A stretch of DNA of 64,000 bases from Rhizobiales bacterium YIM 77505. Its GTDB lineage: Bacteria; Pseudomonadota; Alphaproteobacteria; Rhizobiales; Beijerinckiaceae. Below the pieces are notes generated by a model. It made no database searches. It saw only the letters and a list, made by a program, of their open reading frames with translations, and had not been told where the DNA came from. Of the stretch, positions 54,994 to 64,000 are shown piece after piece (the first letter of the stretch is position 1; each line of letters opens with the position of its first letter). The stretch is taken from contig JQNH01000001.1 of NCBI GenBank assembly GCA_000745135.1, positions 1,240,001-1,304,000 on the forward strand, given 5' to 3'. A program made the translations under genes and the position numbers.

Positions 54994-56409
54994 TCACGTC
55001 ACTTCGAACCACGTCCAAAGACCGGTGTCGAAGCGCTCCAGCACCGTGGAGGCGAGGAGCCATTTGCCGGGATTGTCCGCCACGAAGGCGATCCGCACCG
55101 TCCGATTCTCGGGCACCTGAAGGGTATCGAGCCAGTAAGGCTCCCAGCCATCGTCGAAGGGATGGAGCAGCCGAAAGACATGGCCGTGAAGGTGGATAGG
55201 CTGAGCCGTCGGAGTGGCATTGTTGATCGCCAGCACCACCGGCGTGCCGCGCTTCACGCTGAAAAGCGGCTTCGCCTTGTGGTCTCCCGCGGCCCCGTTC
55301 ACCGTCCAGACCCTCCGGGGGTCGCCATCGTAGACCGGCTGTCCTTGCGGCCCCCGAGCGGCCCCTCCCGCAACGACCACATCGCGGCGAACGGCATCCT
55401 GCAGCCGAATGGCCGACGGAAGGTTCTTGTTATCGGGGAGCGGCCCAATCGGCGGCAAGGCCGAGCGCTTGCCCGCGGCCTCGCCCGCTGTCGCGATGGC
55501 GACGAGGGGAACGCCAGGGCCGAGCAGCGCCGTCACCGTCCCCCTGTGCTCCGGCTCAGGGGGAAGCTCGACGAGGAGGTCGTAGCGCGTCCCGGGCGGG
55601 AAGGGCAGGGTGGAGCGAAGGGGCTCGAAGGTGTCGGTCGGCTGGCCGTCGACAGCGACCACATAGACCTTCAGGCCGTCGAAGCGGATGCGCATCGCGC
55701 GGGCGTTGCAAGCATTGGCCAACCTCAGTCGCAGGCGGGCTCCGGGCGCCGCTGCGATCTGGCGGGGCGCCGGGGTATCGCCCACGGCAAGCCAGTTGCC
55801 GAGCCGGCCACCCGTTGCCGCTTCCAGCGGGTCCCCGAAAGGCGCGAGCGTCCCATCCGGGTTGAGGCGCCAGTCATCGATGAGGAGGAGGTACTCGGCA
55901 TCGACCGGGAGCGGCTCGCGCTCGTCCACCACCAGGAGCCCCGAAAGCCCCCGCTCGGTCGGCTCGGCAGTGGCGCCGATCACCACCGGCCGAACGAGGA
56001 ATGTGCCGATGTCCGGAGGCGTGAACCGGTATTCGAACTCTTCCCCTGGCGCGACGGGGGCTTGCGTGAGGCCGCCGACCCCGTCCATCCGGTTGGCGTT
56101 CCTCACTCCATGCCAGTGGAGGGAGAGGAGAAGAGGGCTCTTGTTCTGGAACCTGACGCGCACCTCCTCGCCGTGGCGGACGCGCAAGACCGGGCCAGGG
56201 ACCTGCCCGTCAAAGGCGAGAAGATCGGCCTCCGCTGCAGCGTCCGGGTGAAGCTTCTTGCGCAGCGGGGCCGCGGTGAGCGTGCGAGCGACGCCCGCCT
56301 GGGCCGTCTCAGCGCGGGTGATCGCCGGCTTGCCCAGCGCGACGAGCGTCGCCGCCAAGCCGACCGAGACGCTGCGGCGCGTGGGTGAGTCACATCGGAT
56401 GGGGGCCAT
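54994..56409 (-). CDS. Multicopper-oxidase-fold protein lacking most copper ligands
   Basis: The 471-residue protein has a Tat-like leader (PTRRSVSVGLAATLVALG) and three cupredoxin domains as in multicopper oxidases. Of the four ligand motifs, the first (His98-W-His100) and part of the third (HLHGH, 406-410) remain. The second reads TFLVRPV where oxidases have an H-x-H pair (now Arg140 and Val142). The third has Gln403 for its first His. The last reads LLASTVLER where oxidases have H-C-H-x3-H, so Cys and all three His are gone (Ala453, Ser454, Thr455, Arg459). It should not bind type 1 copper or form the trinuclear centre. FtsP/SufI of E. coli is a precedent for a copper-free member with a structural role. 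Confidence 0.85.
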   Translation of the reverse strand: MAPIRCDSPTRRSVSVGLAATLVALGKPAITRAETAQAGVARTLTAAPLRKKLHPDAAAEADLLAFDGQVPGPVLRVRHGEEVRVRFQNKSPLLLSLHWHGVRNANRMDGVGGLTQAPVAPGEEFEYRFTPPDIGTFLVRPVVIGATAEPTERGLSGLLVVDEREPLPVDAEYLLLIDDWRLNPDGTLAPFGDPLEAATGGRLGNWLAVGDTPAPRQIAAAPGARLRLRLANACNARAMRIRFDGLKVYVVAVDGQPTDTFEPLRSTLPFPPGTRYDLLVELPPEPEHRGTVTALLGPGVPLVAIATAGEAAGKRSALPPIGPLPDNKNLPSAIRLQDAVRRDVVVAGGAARGPQGQPVYDGDPRRVWTVNGAAGDHKAKPLFSVKRGTPVVLAINNATPTAQPIHLHGHVFRLLHPFDDGWEPYWLDTLQVPENRTVRIAFVADNPGKWLLASTVLERFDTGLWTWFEVT

Positions 56410-56614
56410 GTGGATCGCCTCGGTCCAGGTCTCTCTTAACGCCACGGTCGCTCTGTCGCCAGTTCGCCGCCGTACGAAAGCGGCCGTCACGGCGGGGTTC
56501 GGCAGCCATACACGGGAGAAGGCAGCCTTCGGCCTGCCAACTTTTTTGCTGCATGGGCCGCAGGGCGTGATATAGAGCGCCGTCCCGGGCAAGGGAGCGT
56601 CGTGCGCTCCCAGA

Positions 56615-56699
<85 letters not shown>

Positions 56700-56833
56700 G
56701 TCCCGCTGCAGGGTTGGTTCCCCGGTCGGCTCCGCTCAGCCAGCTTCGCCATGCAGGGCGCATTGCGGAAGGGCTGAGGCCATGAGGCGGCCATGAAGCG
56801 GCGGTTGTTTCGCGAGCAAAGGCGAAGGTGGCG

Positions 56834-58231
56834 ATGCAGGTTACGGAAACTCTGTCCGAAGGACTGAGGCGCGAATTTCAGGTCGTTCTTCCGGCCGCGG
56901 AGCTGGAGGAGCGGCTCACCTCGGAGCTGGCGGCTCTGAAGGATCGGGTCAGGATCAATGGCTTCCGGCCCGGCAAGGTGCCGGTCGCCCATTTGCGCCG
57001 GCTCTACGGCCGCTCGGTCATGGCCGATGTGGTGCAAAACGCCGTCACGGAGGCCGAGCGCAGGATCGTCGAGGAGCGAGGCCTCAAGCTCGCCAACCCG
57101 CCGCGGCCGGAATTCCCCGAGGACAAGGAAGAAATTGCCAAGGTTCTCGACGCCAAATCGGATCTGGCCTTCAAGGTGGCCCTCGAGGTGTTGCCGAGCT
57201 TCGAGCTCCAGGACCTGTCCGACGTCTCGCTGACCAAGCAGGTCGCCGAGGTCACCGACGCGGAGGTCCAGGAGACCCTGGAGCGGCTGGCGGCCCAGAA
57301 CCGCACCTATTCGCCCAAGGGAGAAGGCGCTGAGGCAGCCTCGGGCGATCGCGTCGTCGTCGACTTCGTCGGTCGGATCGACGGCGAGCCCTTCCAGGGC
57401 GGGACGGCCGAGGGGATCACGGTCGAACTCGGCTCCGGCACCTTCATCCCCGGCTTCGAGGAGCAGCTCGTCGGCGCCAAGGCCGGCGAGACGCGCATGG
57501 TCAATGTGACGTTTCCGCAGAACTACGGCGCCGCTCACCTTGCCGGCAAGGCGGCCGAGTTCACGGTCACCGTCAAGGACGTCCTCGCCCCGGGTGATCT
57601 GAAGATCGACGACGAGCTTGCCAAAGGGCTGGGCATGGAGTCCCTGGACAAGCTCAAGGATGCCCTGCGAGCTGCGATCAAGCGCGACTTCGATGCCCAG
57701 TCCCGCCGCAAGCTCAAGAAGAGCCTCCTTGACGCCCTCGACGCCAAGTACAGCTTCGAGCTGCCGCCGAGCTTGGTGGAGCAGGAGTTCGCGGCCGTGT
57801 GGTCGCAGGTCGAGGCCGATCTGAAGAGCAACAACAAGACCTTCGCCGACGAAGGCACCACCGAGGAGGAGGCCCGGGCGGAGTACCGGCGCATCGCCGA
57901 GCGGCGTGTCCGGCTCGGGCTGGTTCTTGCGCAGATCGGTGAGACTGCCGATATCAAGGTCGCCGACGACGAGGTGACCCAGGCGCTGGTCGAGCGGGTT
58001 CGGCAATATCCGGGCCAGGAGAAGCAGGTCTGGGAATTCTACCAGAAGAACCCCCAGGCGCTCGCTGAAATCCGCGCTCCGATCTTCGAGGAGAAGGTGG
58101 TGGATCACCTCCTGTCGCAGGTCGAGGTCGTCGAGCAGCCGGTGCCGAAGGAGGTGCTGTTCGGCGACGACGACGCCACCGGCGGCCGCCCGCAAGGGGC
58201 GGCAAGCGAGGAAGCCAGGGAGACGGCGTAG
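56834..58231 (+). CDS. tig: Trigger factor
   Basis: Ribosome-bound chaperone that meets nascent chains. The 465-residue protein has the N-terminal ribosome-binding domain with the signature [19 protein letters not shown], a central FKBP-type PPIase ([40 protein letters not shown]), and the C-terminal helical arms ([20 protein letters not shown]). The ATG at 56834 is preferred over a GTG at 56828. It heads the conserved order tig-clpP-clpX-lon-hup. Confidence 0.97.
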   Translation: MQVTETLSEGLRREFQVVLPAAELEERLTSELAALKDRVRINGFRPGKVPVAHLRRLYGRSVMADVVQNAVTEAERRIVEERGLKLANPPRPEFPEDKEEIAKVLDAKSDLAFKVALEVLPSFELQDLSDVSLTKQVAEVTDAEVQETLERLAAQNRTYSPKGEGAEAASGDRVVVDFVGRIDGEPFQGGTAEGITVELGSGTFIPGFEEQLVGAKAGETRMVNVTFPQNYGAAHLAGKAAEFTVTVKDVLAPGDLKIDDELAKGLGMESLDKLKDALRAAIKRDFDAQSRRKLKKSLLDALDAKYSFELPPSLVEQEFAAVWSQVEADLKSNNKTFADEGTTEEEARAEYRRIAERRVRLGLVLAQIGETADIKVADDEVTQALVERVRQYPGQEKQVWEFYQKNPQALAEIRAPIFEEKVVDHLLSQVEVVEQPVPKEVLFGDDDATGGRPQGAASEEARETA

Positions 58232-58304
58232 CGCTCGGTCGGGTGCTGCGCCATATTGCGCCGGCCGCGCGTCTCGCGGTCGGGTCTGCAGGAGCCGAGG
58301 AAAG

Positions 58305-58928
58305 ATGAGAGATCCGATCGAGGTCTACAACAATACGCTCGTCCCCATGGTGGTCGAGCAGTCGAGCCGGGGGGAGCGGGCCTTCGACATCTATTCGCGC
58401 TTGCTGCGCGAGCGGATCATTTTCTTGACCGGCCCCGTGGAGGATTACACGGCGTCCTTGATCGTGGCGCAGCTTCTCTTCTTGGAGGCAGAGAACCCGA
58501 AGAAGGAAATTTCCTTTTATATCAACTCGCCGGGAGGCGTGGTGACCTCGGGCCTGTCCATCTACGACACCATGCAGTTCATCCGCTGCCCGGTGGCGAC
58601 CCTGTGCGTCGGCCAAGCCGCATCGATGGGCTCGCTGCTCCTTGCCGCCGGCGAGCCGGGGCACCGCTTCGCGCTGGCGAATGCGCGGATCATGGTTCAC
58701 CAGCCCTCCGGCGGGTTCCAGGGGCAGGCGACCGACATCCTGATCCACGCTCGGGAGATCGAGGCCCTCAAGCGGCGCCTCAATGAAATCTACGTGAAGC
58801 ACACCGGCAAGGACCTGGTGACCATCGAACAGGCCCTCGAGCGCGACTACTTCATGACGGCTGAGGCCGCCAAGGAGTTCGGGCTCGTCGACGAGGTCCT
58901 GATCAAGCGCCCCGAAGCTGCGCAGTGA
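58305..58928 (+). CDS. clpP: ATP-dependent Clp protease proteolytic subunit
   Basis: Tetradecameric serine protease used by ClpX and ClpA. The 207-residue protein has the catalytic triad Ser107 ([11 protein letters not shown]), His132 ([10 protein letters not shown]) and Asp181, at the exact spacing of the E. coli enzyme. [19 protein letters not shown] is the oxyanion-side strand. clpX follows after a 240-base gap and clpA is elsewhere in this window. Confidence 0.97.
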   Translation: MRDPIEVYNNTLVPMVVEQSSRGERAFDIYSRLLRERIIFLTGPVEDYTASLIVAQLLFLEAENPKKEISFYINSPGGVVTSGLSIYDTMQFIRCPVATLCVGQAASMGSLLLAAGEPGHRFALANARIMVHQPSGGFQGQATDILIHAREIEALKRRLNEIYVKHTGKDLVTIEQALERDYFMTAEAAKEFGLVDEVLIKRPEAAQ

Positions 58929-59168
58929 AGGTGGCGACCAAGCCCGCCGACGAGGCGCGGCTCCCGTTCCTGCGCCCCCTGCGTCTCCTGCGTTGCAGCC
59001 GCGCTATTGATCCCGCGCCGGGTGCGTGGTTGCATTGCGATTCGTCGGTGGGAGGGATGTGCCTGACCTGGGACACTGCGCCGTCTACCCTTTCTTAGGC
59101 CGGCGCGGCCCATATTTGATAAGCGAGTCGGCGAACCGTTCGGGCGGCGCTGGCGTTGGAGACAGACC

Positions 59169-60437
59169 ATGAGCAAGGCTGGCGGCAACGACTCGAAGAG
59201 TACGCTGTACTGCTCCTTCTGCGGCAAGAGCCAGCATGAGGTCCGCAAGCTGATCGCCGGACCGACCGTTTTCATCTGCGACGAGTGCGTCGAGCTCTGC
59301 ATGGACATCATCCGGGAGGAGTCCAAATCCTCCCTGGTGAAGTCGCGGGACGGCGTGCCGACGCCGAAGGAGATCCGGCGCGTCCTGGACGACTATGTGA
59401 TCGGCCAGGATCACGCCAAGAAGGTTCTCGCCGTCGCGGTCCATAATCACTACAAGCGGCTCGCCCATGCCACGAAGCACAATGACGTGGAGCTGGCCAA
59501 ATCGAACATCCTGCTGATCGGGCCGACCGGATCGGGGAAGACGCTGCTGGCGCAGACGCTCGCCCGTATTCTCGACGTGCCCTTCACCATGGCCGATGCC
59601 ACGACCTTGACCGAGGCCGGCTATGTGGGCGAGGACGTGGAGAACATCATCCTCAAGCTGCTGCAGGCCTCCGACTACAATGTCGAGCGGGCGCAGCGCG
59701 GCATCGTCTATATCGACGAGATCGACAAGATCTCGCGCAAGTCCGACAATCCCTCCATCACCCGCGACGTGTCGGGCGAAGGGGTGCAGCAGGCGCTCCT
59801 GAAGATCATGGAGGGCACGATCGCTTCCGTGCCCCCGCAGGGCGGCCGCAAGCATCCGCAGCAGGAATTCCTGCAGGTGGACACGACCAACATCCTGTTC
59901 ATCTGCGGCGGCGCCTTTGCCGGGCTCGAACGGATCATCTCCGCCCGGGGCAAGGGCACGTCGATCGGCTTCGGAGCGACGGTCCAGGCGCCGGATGACC
60001 GCCGGACCGGCGAGGTGTTCCGGGAGGTCGAGCCGGAGGATCTCCTCAAGTTCGGCTTGATCCCGGAGTTCGTCGGGCGCCTGCCGGTCATCGCGACCCT
60101 CGAGGATCTCGACGAGGTGGCGCTCAAGCGCATCCTGCAGGAGCCGAAGAACGCCCTGGTGAAGCAGTACCAGCGGCTCTTCGAGATGGAGAACGTCCAG
60201 CTCACCTTCCAGGACGAGGCCCTGTCGCTGATCGCCCGCAAGGCCATCGAGCGCAAGACAGGCGCCCGCGGCCTGCGCTCCATCATGGAGGGCATCCTCC
60301 TCGATACGATGTACGACCTGCCGGGTCTCGATTCGGTGGAGCAGGTGGTGATCGGAAGCGAGGTCGTGGAAGGCAAGGCGCGGCCGCTGTTCATCTACTC
60401 CGACCGTAAGGCGGAGCAGGCCAGTGCCAGCGCCTGA
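59169..60437 (+). CDS. clpX: ATP-dependent Clp protease ATP-binding subunit ClpX
   Basis: Hexameric unfoldase that recognises ssrA-tagged and regulated substrates, in Caulobacter including CtrA. The 422-residue protein has the N-terminal zinc domain (Cys15, Cys18, Cys37, Cys40), Walker A GPTGSGKT (118-125), Walker [11 protein letters not shown], the pore loop GYVGEDVE, and the ClpP-contacting IGFGA loop. Full length, ending in an Ala/Ser/Lys tail. Confidence 0.98.
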   Translation: MSKAGGNDSKSTLYCSFCGKSQHEVRKLIAGPTVFICDECVELCMDIIREESKSSLVKSRDGVPTPKEIRRVLDDYVIGQDHAKKVLAVAVHNHYKRLAHATKHNDVELAKSNILLIGPTGSGKTLLAQTLARILDVPFTMADATTLTEAGYVGEDVENIILKLLQASDYNVERAQRGIVYIDEIDKISRKSDNPSITRDVSGEGVQQALLKIMEGTIASVPPQGGRKHPQQEFLQVDTTNILFICGGAFAGLERIISARGKGTSIGFGATVQAPDDRRTGEVFREVEPEDLLKFGLIPEFVGRLPVIATLEDLDEVALKRILQEPKNALVKQYQRLFEMENVQLTFQDEALSLIARKAIERKTGARGLRSIMEGILLDTMYDLPGLDSVEQVVIGSEVVEGKARPLFIYSDRKAEQASASA

Positions 60438-60625
60438 GGCCGCAGCACAACGACGCGCTTGAAACCGGACCCCGCGGAAACCACCTTATGACCGCGGGGA
60501 AACCGTTCGCTCACCACCGAGGTCCAGGTCCTCGTCCCGTGCGGGGTCACTGAACCGCGCGGCTGTATCGTCGCGGGCCGGCTCAGCCGAGAGGCTCGGC
60601 GAATGCTGTCGAAAGGACACCAACA

Positions 60626-63049
60626 ATGACACAACCCAAGTCGCGCCAGCCCATCGTTCCAGGATCCGTGGGGACCTTCCCGGTTCTCCCCCTGCGCGAC
60701 ATCGTCGTTTTCCCGCACATGATCGTGCCGCTCTTCGTCGGCCGCGAGAAGTCGATCCGCGCGCTCGAGGAGGTGGTCAAGGCCGATCGTCATATCCTGC
60801 TTGCGACGCAGGTGAACGCCACCGATGACGACCCGGCGCCCAGCGCCATCTACCAGGTGGGTACGATCGCCAACGTGCTGCAGCTTCTCAAGCTGCCCGA
60901 CGGCACGGTGAAGGTGCTCGTCGAAGGGGCGACCCGGGCGCGGATCAAGACCTATATCCGCACCGATGATTTCTACGAGGCGGAGGCCGAGATCTTCACC
61001 GACGCCCTCGGCGACCGCATCGAGGCGGAGGCGCTGGCCCGCTCGGTGGTCTCCGAGTTCGAGAACTACGTGAAATTGAACAAGAAGGTCTCGCCCGAGG
61101 TCGTCTCGGCGGTGACGCAGATCGACGAGCCGGGCAAGCTCGCCGACACGGTGGCCTCGCACCTCGCGGTCAAGATCGCCGACAAGCAGGGCATCCTGGA
61201 ACTCCCGACCGTCAGCCAGCGCCTCGAGAAGGTGCTTGGGCTGATGGAGAGTGAGATCTCGGTCCTGCAGGTCGAGAAGCGGATCCGCTCGCGCGTCAAG
61301 CGCCAGATGGAGAAGACGCAGCGCGAGTACTACCTGAACGAGCAGATGAAGGCGATCCAGAAGGAGCTCGGCGACGATGACGGCCGGGATGAGATCGCCG
61401 AGCTCGAGGAGCGGATCGAGAAGACGAAGTTCACCAAGGAAGCCCGGGACAAGGCCTTGGCCGAGCTGAAGAAGCTCCGTCAGATGTCGCCCATGTCCGC
61501 CGAGGCGACCGTGGTGCGCAACTACCTCGACTGGATGCTCGGCATCCCCTGGGGCAAGCGCTCCAAGATCAAGAAGGACCTGGTCGGCGCCCAGCAGATC
61601 CTCGACGAGGACCACTTCGGCCTGGAGAAGGTCAAGGAGCGGATCATCGAGTATCTTGCGGTGCAGCAGCGCGCCAACAAGCTGACCGGCCCGATTCTGT
61701 GCCTTGTCGGGCCTCCCGGCGTCGGCAAGACCTCGCTCGGCAAGTCGATCGCCCGGGCGACCGGGCGCGAGTTCGTGCGCATGTCGCTCGGCGGCGTCCG
61801 TGACGAGGCGGAGATCCGCGGCCACCGGCGGACCTACATCGGCTCCATGCCGGGCAAGATCATCCAGTCGATGCGCAAGGCCAAGACCAACAATCCGCTC
61901 ATCCTGCTCGACGAGATCGACAAGATGGGAATGGATTTCCGGGGGGATCCCTCGGCGGCGCTGTTGGAGGTGCTCGATCCGGAGCAGAACAACACGTTCA
62001 ACGACCATTACCTGGAGGTCGACTACGACCTGTCGAACGTGATGTTCATCACGACGGCGAACACCCTCAACATCCCGCCGGCCCTCCTCGACCGGATGGA
62101 GGTGATCCGCATCGCCGGCTACACGGAGGATGAGAAGGTCGAGATCGCGCGTCGGCACCTGATCCCGAACGCGATCAAGAAGCACGGCCTTGATCCGAAG
62201 GAGTGGTCGATCACCGACGAGGCGCTGCTCACGCTGATCCGGCGCTACACCCGCGAGGCGGGCGTGCGCAACCTCGAGCGCGAGCTGTCGAACCTCATCC
62301 GCAAGGCGGTGAAGGAGATCCTGATCTCGAAGTCCAAGTCGATCACGGTCACCCCGGAGAACCTGGCCGACTTCCTCGGCGTGCCGAAATATCGCTATGG
62401 CGAAGTCGAGGACGAGGATCAGGTCGGTGTCGTCACCGGACTGGCCTGGACGGAGGTCGGCGGCGAGCTCTTGACCATCGAAGGCATCATGATGCCGGGC
62501 AAGGGCAAGATGACCGTCACCGGCAACCTGCGCGATGTCATGAAGGAGTCGATCTCGGCGGCGGCGTCCTATGTCCGCTCCCGGGCCGTCGACTTCGGCG
62601 TCGAGCCGCCCTTGTTCGAGAAGCGTGACATCCACGTCCACGTGCCCGAGGGGGCGACCCCGAAGGACGGCCCGTCGGCGGGCATCGCCATGGCGACCGC
62701 CATCGTCTCGGTGGTCACGGGCATTCCGGTGCGGCGGGACGTCGCCATGACCGGCGAAGTGACCCTGCGCGGACGGGTGCTACCGATCGGCGGGCTCAAG
62801 GAGAAGCTCCTTGCCGCCTTGCGAGGCGGGATCAAGAAGGTGCTGATCCCCGAGGAGAATGCGAAGGATCTCGCCGAGATTCCGGCGAGCGTGAAGAATG
62901 CCCTCGAGATCGTGCCGGTGTCGCGCATGGACCAGGTTCTGGAGCATGCCCTGGTCCGCCGGCCCGAGCCCATCGAATGGGATCATCGCTGGCCCGAGCA
63001 GACGCCAGCATCCGCCGAAGACGACGGTTCGGGGCTCGTCGCTCACTGA
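60626..63049 (+). CDS. lon: ATP-dependent protease Lon
   Basis: Soluble AAA+ protease for misfolded and regulatory proteins. The 807-residue protein has the LAN substrate domain ([23 protein letters not shown]), Walker [10 protein letters not shown] (362-370), Walker [12 protein letters not shown], and the Ser-Lys dyad Ser684 ([10 protein letters not shown]) and Lys727 ([10 protein letters not shown]). A GAAAGGA site precedes the ATG. Flanked by clpX and hupB, with a terminator after it. Confidence 0.98.
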   Translation: MTQPKSRQPIVPGSVGTFPVLPLRDIVVFPHMIVPLFVGREKSIRALEEVVKADRHILLATQVNATDDDPAPSAIYQVGTIANVLQLLKLPDGTVKVLVEGATRARIKTYIRTDDFYEAEAEIFTDALGDRIEAEALARSVVSEFENYVKLNKKVSPEVVSAVTQIDEPGKLADTVASHLAVKIADKQGILELPTVSQRLEKVLGLMESEISVLQVEKRIRSRVKRQMEKTQREYYLNEQMKAIQKELGDDDGRDEIAELEERIEKTKFTKEARDKALAELKKLRQMSPMSAEATVVRNYLDWMLGIPWGKRSKIKKDLVGAQQILDEDHFGLEKVKERIIEYLAVQQRANKLTGPILCLVGPPGVGKTSLGKSIARATGREFVRMSLGGVRDEAEIRGHRRTYIGSMPGKIIQSMRKAKTNNPLILLDEIDKMGMDFRGDPSAALLEVLDPEQNNTFNDHYLEVDYDLSNVMFITTANTLNIPPALLDRMEVIRIAGYTEDEKVEIARRHLIPNAIKKHGLDPKEWSITDEALLTLIRRYTREAGVRNLERELSNLIRKAVKEILISKSKSITVTPENLADFLGVPKYRYGEVEDEDQVGVVTGLAWTEVGGELLTIEGIMMPGKGKMTVTGNLRDVMKESISAAASYVRSRAVDFGVEPPLFEKRDIHVHVPEGATPKDGPSAGIAMATAIVSVVTGIPVRRDVAMTGEVTLRGRVLPIGGLKEKLLAALRGGIKKVLIPEENAKDLAEIPASVKNALEIVPVSRMDQVLEHALVRRPEPIEWDHRWPEQTPASAEDDGSGLVAH

Positions 63050-63072
63050 GCCGAGCAGCGAAGGCACTCCAG

Positions 63073-63102
63073 AGCTCCCGGGGAAACCTGGGAGCTTTTT
63101 CT
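63073..63102 (+). terminator. Terminator after lon
   Basis: AGCTCCC at 63073-63079 and GGGAGCT at 63090-63096 form a 7-bp stem, followed by TTTTTCTTT. It lies 23 bases after the lon stop. Confidence 0.9.
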
Positions 63103-63235
63103 TTGGAAGAGGCCGTCGAGCGGCCCTGGGGCATGCCCGCCGCTCTTGCTTCGCCCAGCGCTTTGCGTCACACGAAGCGTCCCTGAATCGGCGGCAGAGC
63201 AAGGGTTTCAGCGCCGCCCAGCGAGGAGGATGATC

Positions 63236-63535
63236 ATGAACAAAGGCGAGCTCGTGAACGCCATTGTTGAAACGACCGGACTAGGGCGCGGCCAGGCCGG
63301 CGAGGCGCTCGACGCCGCGATCGGGGCGATCACGCAAGCTCTCCGCAGCGGCGAGGACGTCAAGATCGTCGGGTTCGGCACGTTCACGGTGGTGCAGCGC
63401 AAGGCCGGCAAGGCGCGCAACCCGCGGACGGGCGAGGCGGTCTCGGTGCCCGCAAGCAAGGTTCCGAAGTTCCGGGCCGGCGCTGGTCTCAAGCAGGCGG
63501 TGAACACGAGCCGCAGGGGCGGCAAGCGCCGCTGA
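63236..63535 (+). CDS. hupB: DNA-binding protein HU
   Basis: Nucleoid-associated dimer that bends DNA. The 99-residue protein has the family start MNKGELVNAIVETTGL, the core VKIVGFGTFTVVQRKAGKARNPRTGE, and a short basic tail (SRRGGKRR). ATGs at 63230 and 63236 are in frame; AGGAGG at 63224-63229 touches the first and is six bases from the second, so 63236 is the start. Confidence 0.97.
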   Translation: MNKGELVNAIVETTGLGRGQAGEALDAAIGAITQALRSGEDVKIVGFGTFTVVQRKAGKARNPRTGEAVSVPASKVPKFRAGAGLKQAVNTSRRGGKRR

Positions 63536-63561
63536 TCCGGTCCCAGAGCCTGCATTTTGAC

Positions 63562-63597
63562 GGCCGGCGGCGGTTGCGCCGTCGGCCTGAGCTTTTT
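63562..63597 (+). terminator. Probable terminator after hupB
   Basis: An 11-bp stem with one G-T pair (63562-63572 with 63577-63587) and a 4-base loop, then five bases, then TTTTT. The T run is displaced from the stem, which lowers confidence. Confidence 0.6.
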
Positions 63598-63608
63598 ATG
63601 TGAAGGTA

Positions 63609-63684
63609 GGGCGGTTAGCTCAGCTGGTAGAGCATCTCGTTTACACCGAGAGGGTCGGCGGTTCGAACCCGTCACCGCCCACCA
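63609..63684 (+). tRNA. tRNA-Val (anticodon UAC)
   Basis: A 76-base cloverleaf with acceptor GGGCGGT/ACCGCCC, discriminator A and encoded CCA. The anticodon stem TCTCG/CGAGA encloses TTTACAC, giving TAC. The D arm TAGCTCAGCTGGTAGAGCA and T arm GGTTCGAACCC are standard. Confidence 0.97.
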
Positions 63685-63767
63685 GCGGAAAGCGCCAATC
63701 CCGCGCTTGACAGGGGGGAGTGGCGCTCGTAAGTCACGCCGCACCGCCGCTCGACGGCGTGCATCGC

Positions 63768-63844
63768 GCGGGCGTAGCTCAGTCGGTTAGAGTGCCGGCC
63801 TGTCACGCCGGAGGTCGCGGGTTCGAGCCCCGTCGCCCGCGCCA
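63768..63844 (+). tRNA. tRNA-Asp (anticodon GUC)
   Basis: A 77-base cloverleaf with acceptor GCGGGCG/CGCCCGC, discriminator G and encoded CCA. The anticodon stem CCGGC/GCCGG encloses CTGTCAC, giving GTC. The 156 bases from here to the window edge show no gene. Confidence 0.97.
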
Positions 63845-64000
63845 TATCTCCCAAGCACTTAGGCGCAACCGGAGAGCGGCGTTCCGACTCACGCGGGCCG
63901 GGTGTTCCGACTTTTCGTCACGATCCGTTCTGCGCCCTCAAGCGCTGGCGCCCCTTGCGGCGGGCTTCCGCAACTTGGGTCACTGTGGCCATCTGCACCG

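Noticed and set aside
60458-60490. Heat-shock (sigma32) promoter before lon: CTTGAA and CTTATG
   Set aside because: The two elements are 21 bases apart, too far for a normal sigma32 spacing, and the -10 matches only in part.

Overview
The window is a high-GC chromosomal segment from an alphaproteobacterium, most likely a member of the Hyphomicrobiales (Rhizobiales) near Methylobacterium, Microvirga or Bosea. Evidence for this is the pair divK-pleD, a full CtrA-type box, DUF1489, DUF3572, EipB and FemAB-like proteins, a DinB with an N-terminal zinc ribbon, and the rpoZ-rsh-pyrE and tig-clpP-clpX-lon-hup gene orders. Almost everything is core genome. The only mobile element is one intact IS5-type insertion. 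No phage, CRISPR array or biosynthetic cluster was seen.

Layout, left to right. 1-4.5 kb: the 5' part of a lytic transglycosylase gene, dapA, smpB, an NYN-domain gene behind a CtrA-type box, and pyrE. 4.5-7.3 kb: rsh (ppGpp synthetase/hydrolase) and rpoZ, ended by a clear terminator. 7.5-11 kb: fatty-acid genes fabD, fabG, acpP and fabF. 11-14 kb: mltG, yicC and gmk. 14-21 kb (minus strand): lptF-lptG-lptD-pdxA-rsmA, a tightly overlapping LPS-export and housekeeping operon. 21-26.7 kb: pepA, holC, an S10-type serine peptidase and an ABC-F ATPase. 26.8-27.6 kb: the insertion sequence. 27.6-31.4 kb: methylcrotonyl-CoA carboxylase alpha subunit, a DUF1489 protein, and two paralogous small proteins of unknown family flanking a small secreted protein. 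31.4-35.4 kb: panC, a divergent VWA/J-domain gene pair, and a D-alanyl-D-alanine carboxypeptidase with a SPOR tail. 35.6-39.4 kb: a phasin with a readable promoter and operator, then clpS-clpA and a small membrane protein. 39.8-45.3 kb: HIT protein, FemAB-like GNAT protein, glycerophosphodiester phosphodiesterase, RidA, EipB, dinB and DUF3572. 45.4-47.7 kb: divK-pleD and rpmG. 47.7-53.3 kb: Nudix, DUF983, rnr, glnA and glnB. 53.5-56.7 kb: the bifunctional NAD(P)HX repair enzyme, a multicopper-oxidase-fold protein that has lost most copper ligands, and tRNA-Leu. 56.8-64 kb: tig, clpP, clpX, lon, hupB, tRNA-Val and tRNA-Asp.

Functionally the window combines envelope building and export (LptDFG, MltG, lytic transglycosylase, DD-carboxypeptidase, EipB), protein quality control (SmpB, trigger factor, ClpS/ClpA, ClpP/ClpX, Lon, J-domain protein), nitrogen and stringent signalling (GlnA/GlnB, Rsh with omega), and cell-cycle signalling (DivK, PleD and CtrA-type sites). 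No wholly new multi-gene system is evident. The best leads are the copper-ligand-less oxidase, the paralogous pair around a secreted peptide, the VWA/J-domain pair, the insertion sequence beside the carboxylase gene, and the regulatory sites in the phasin and NYN promoters.
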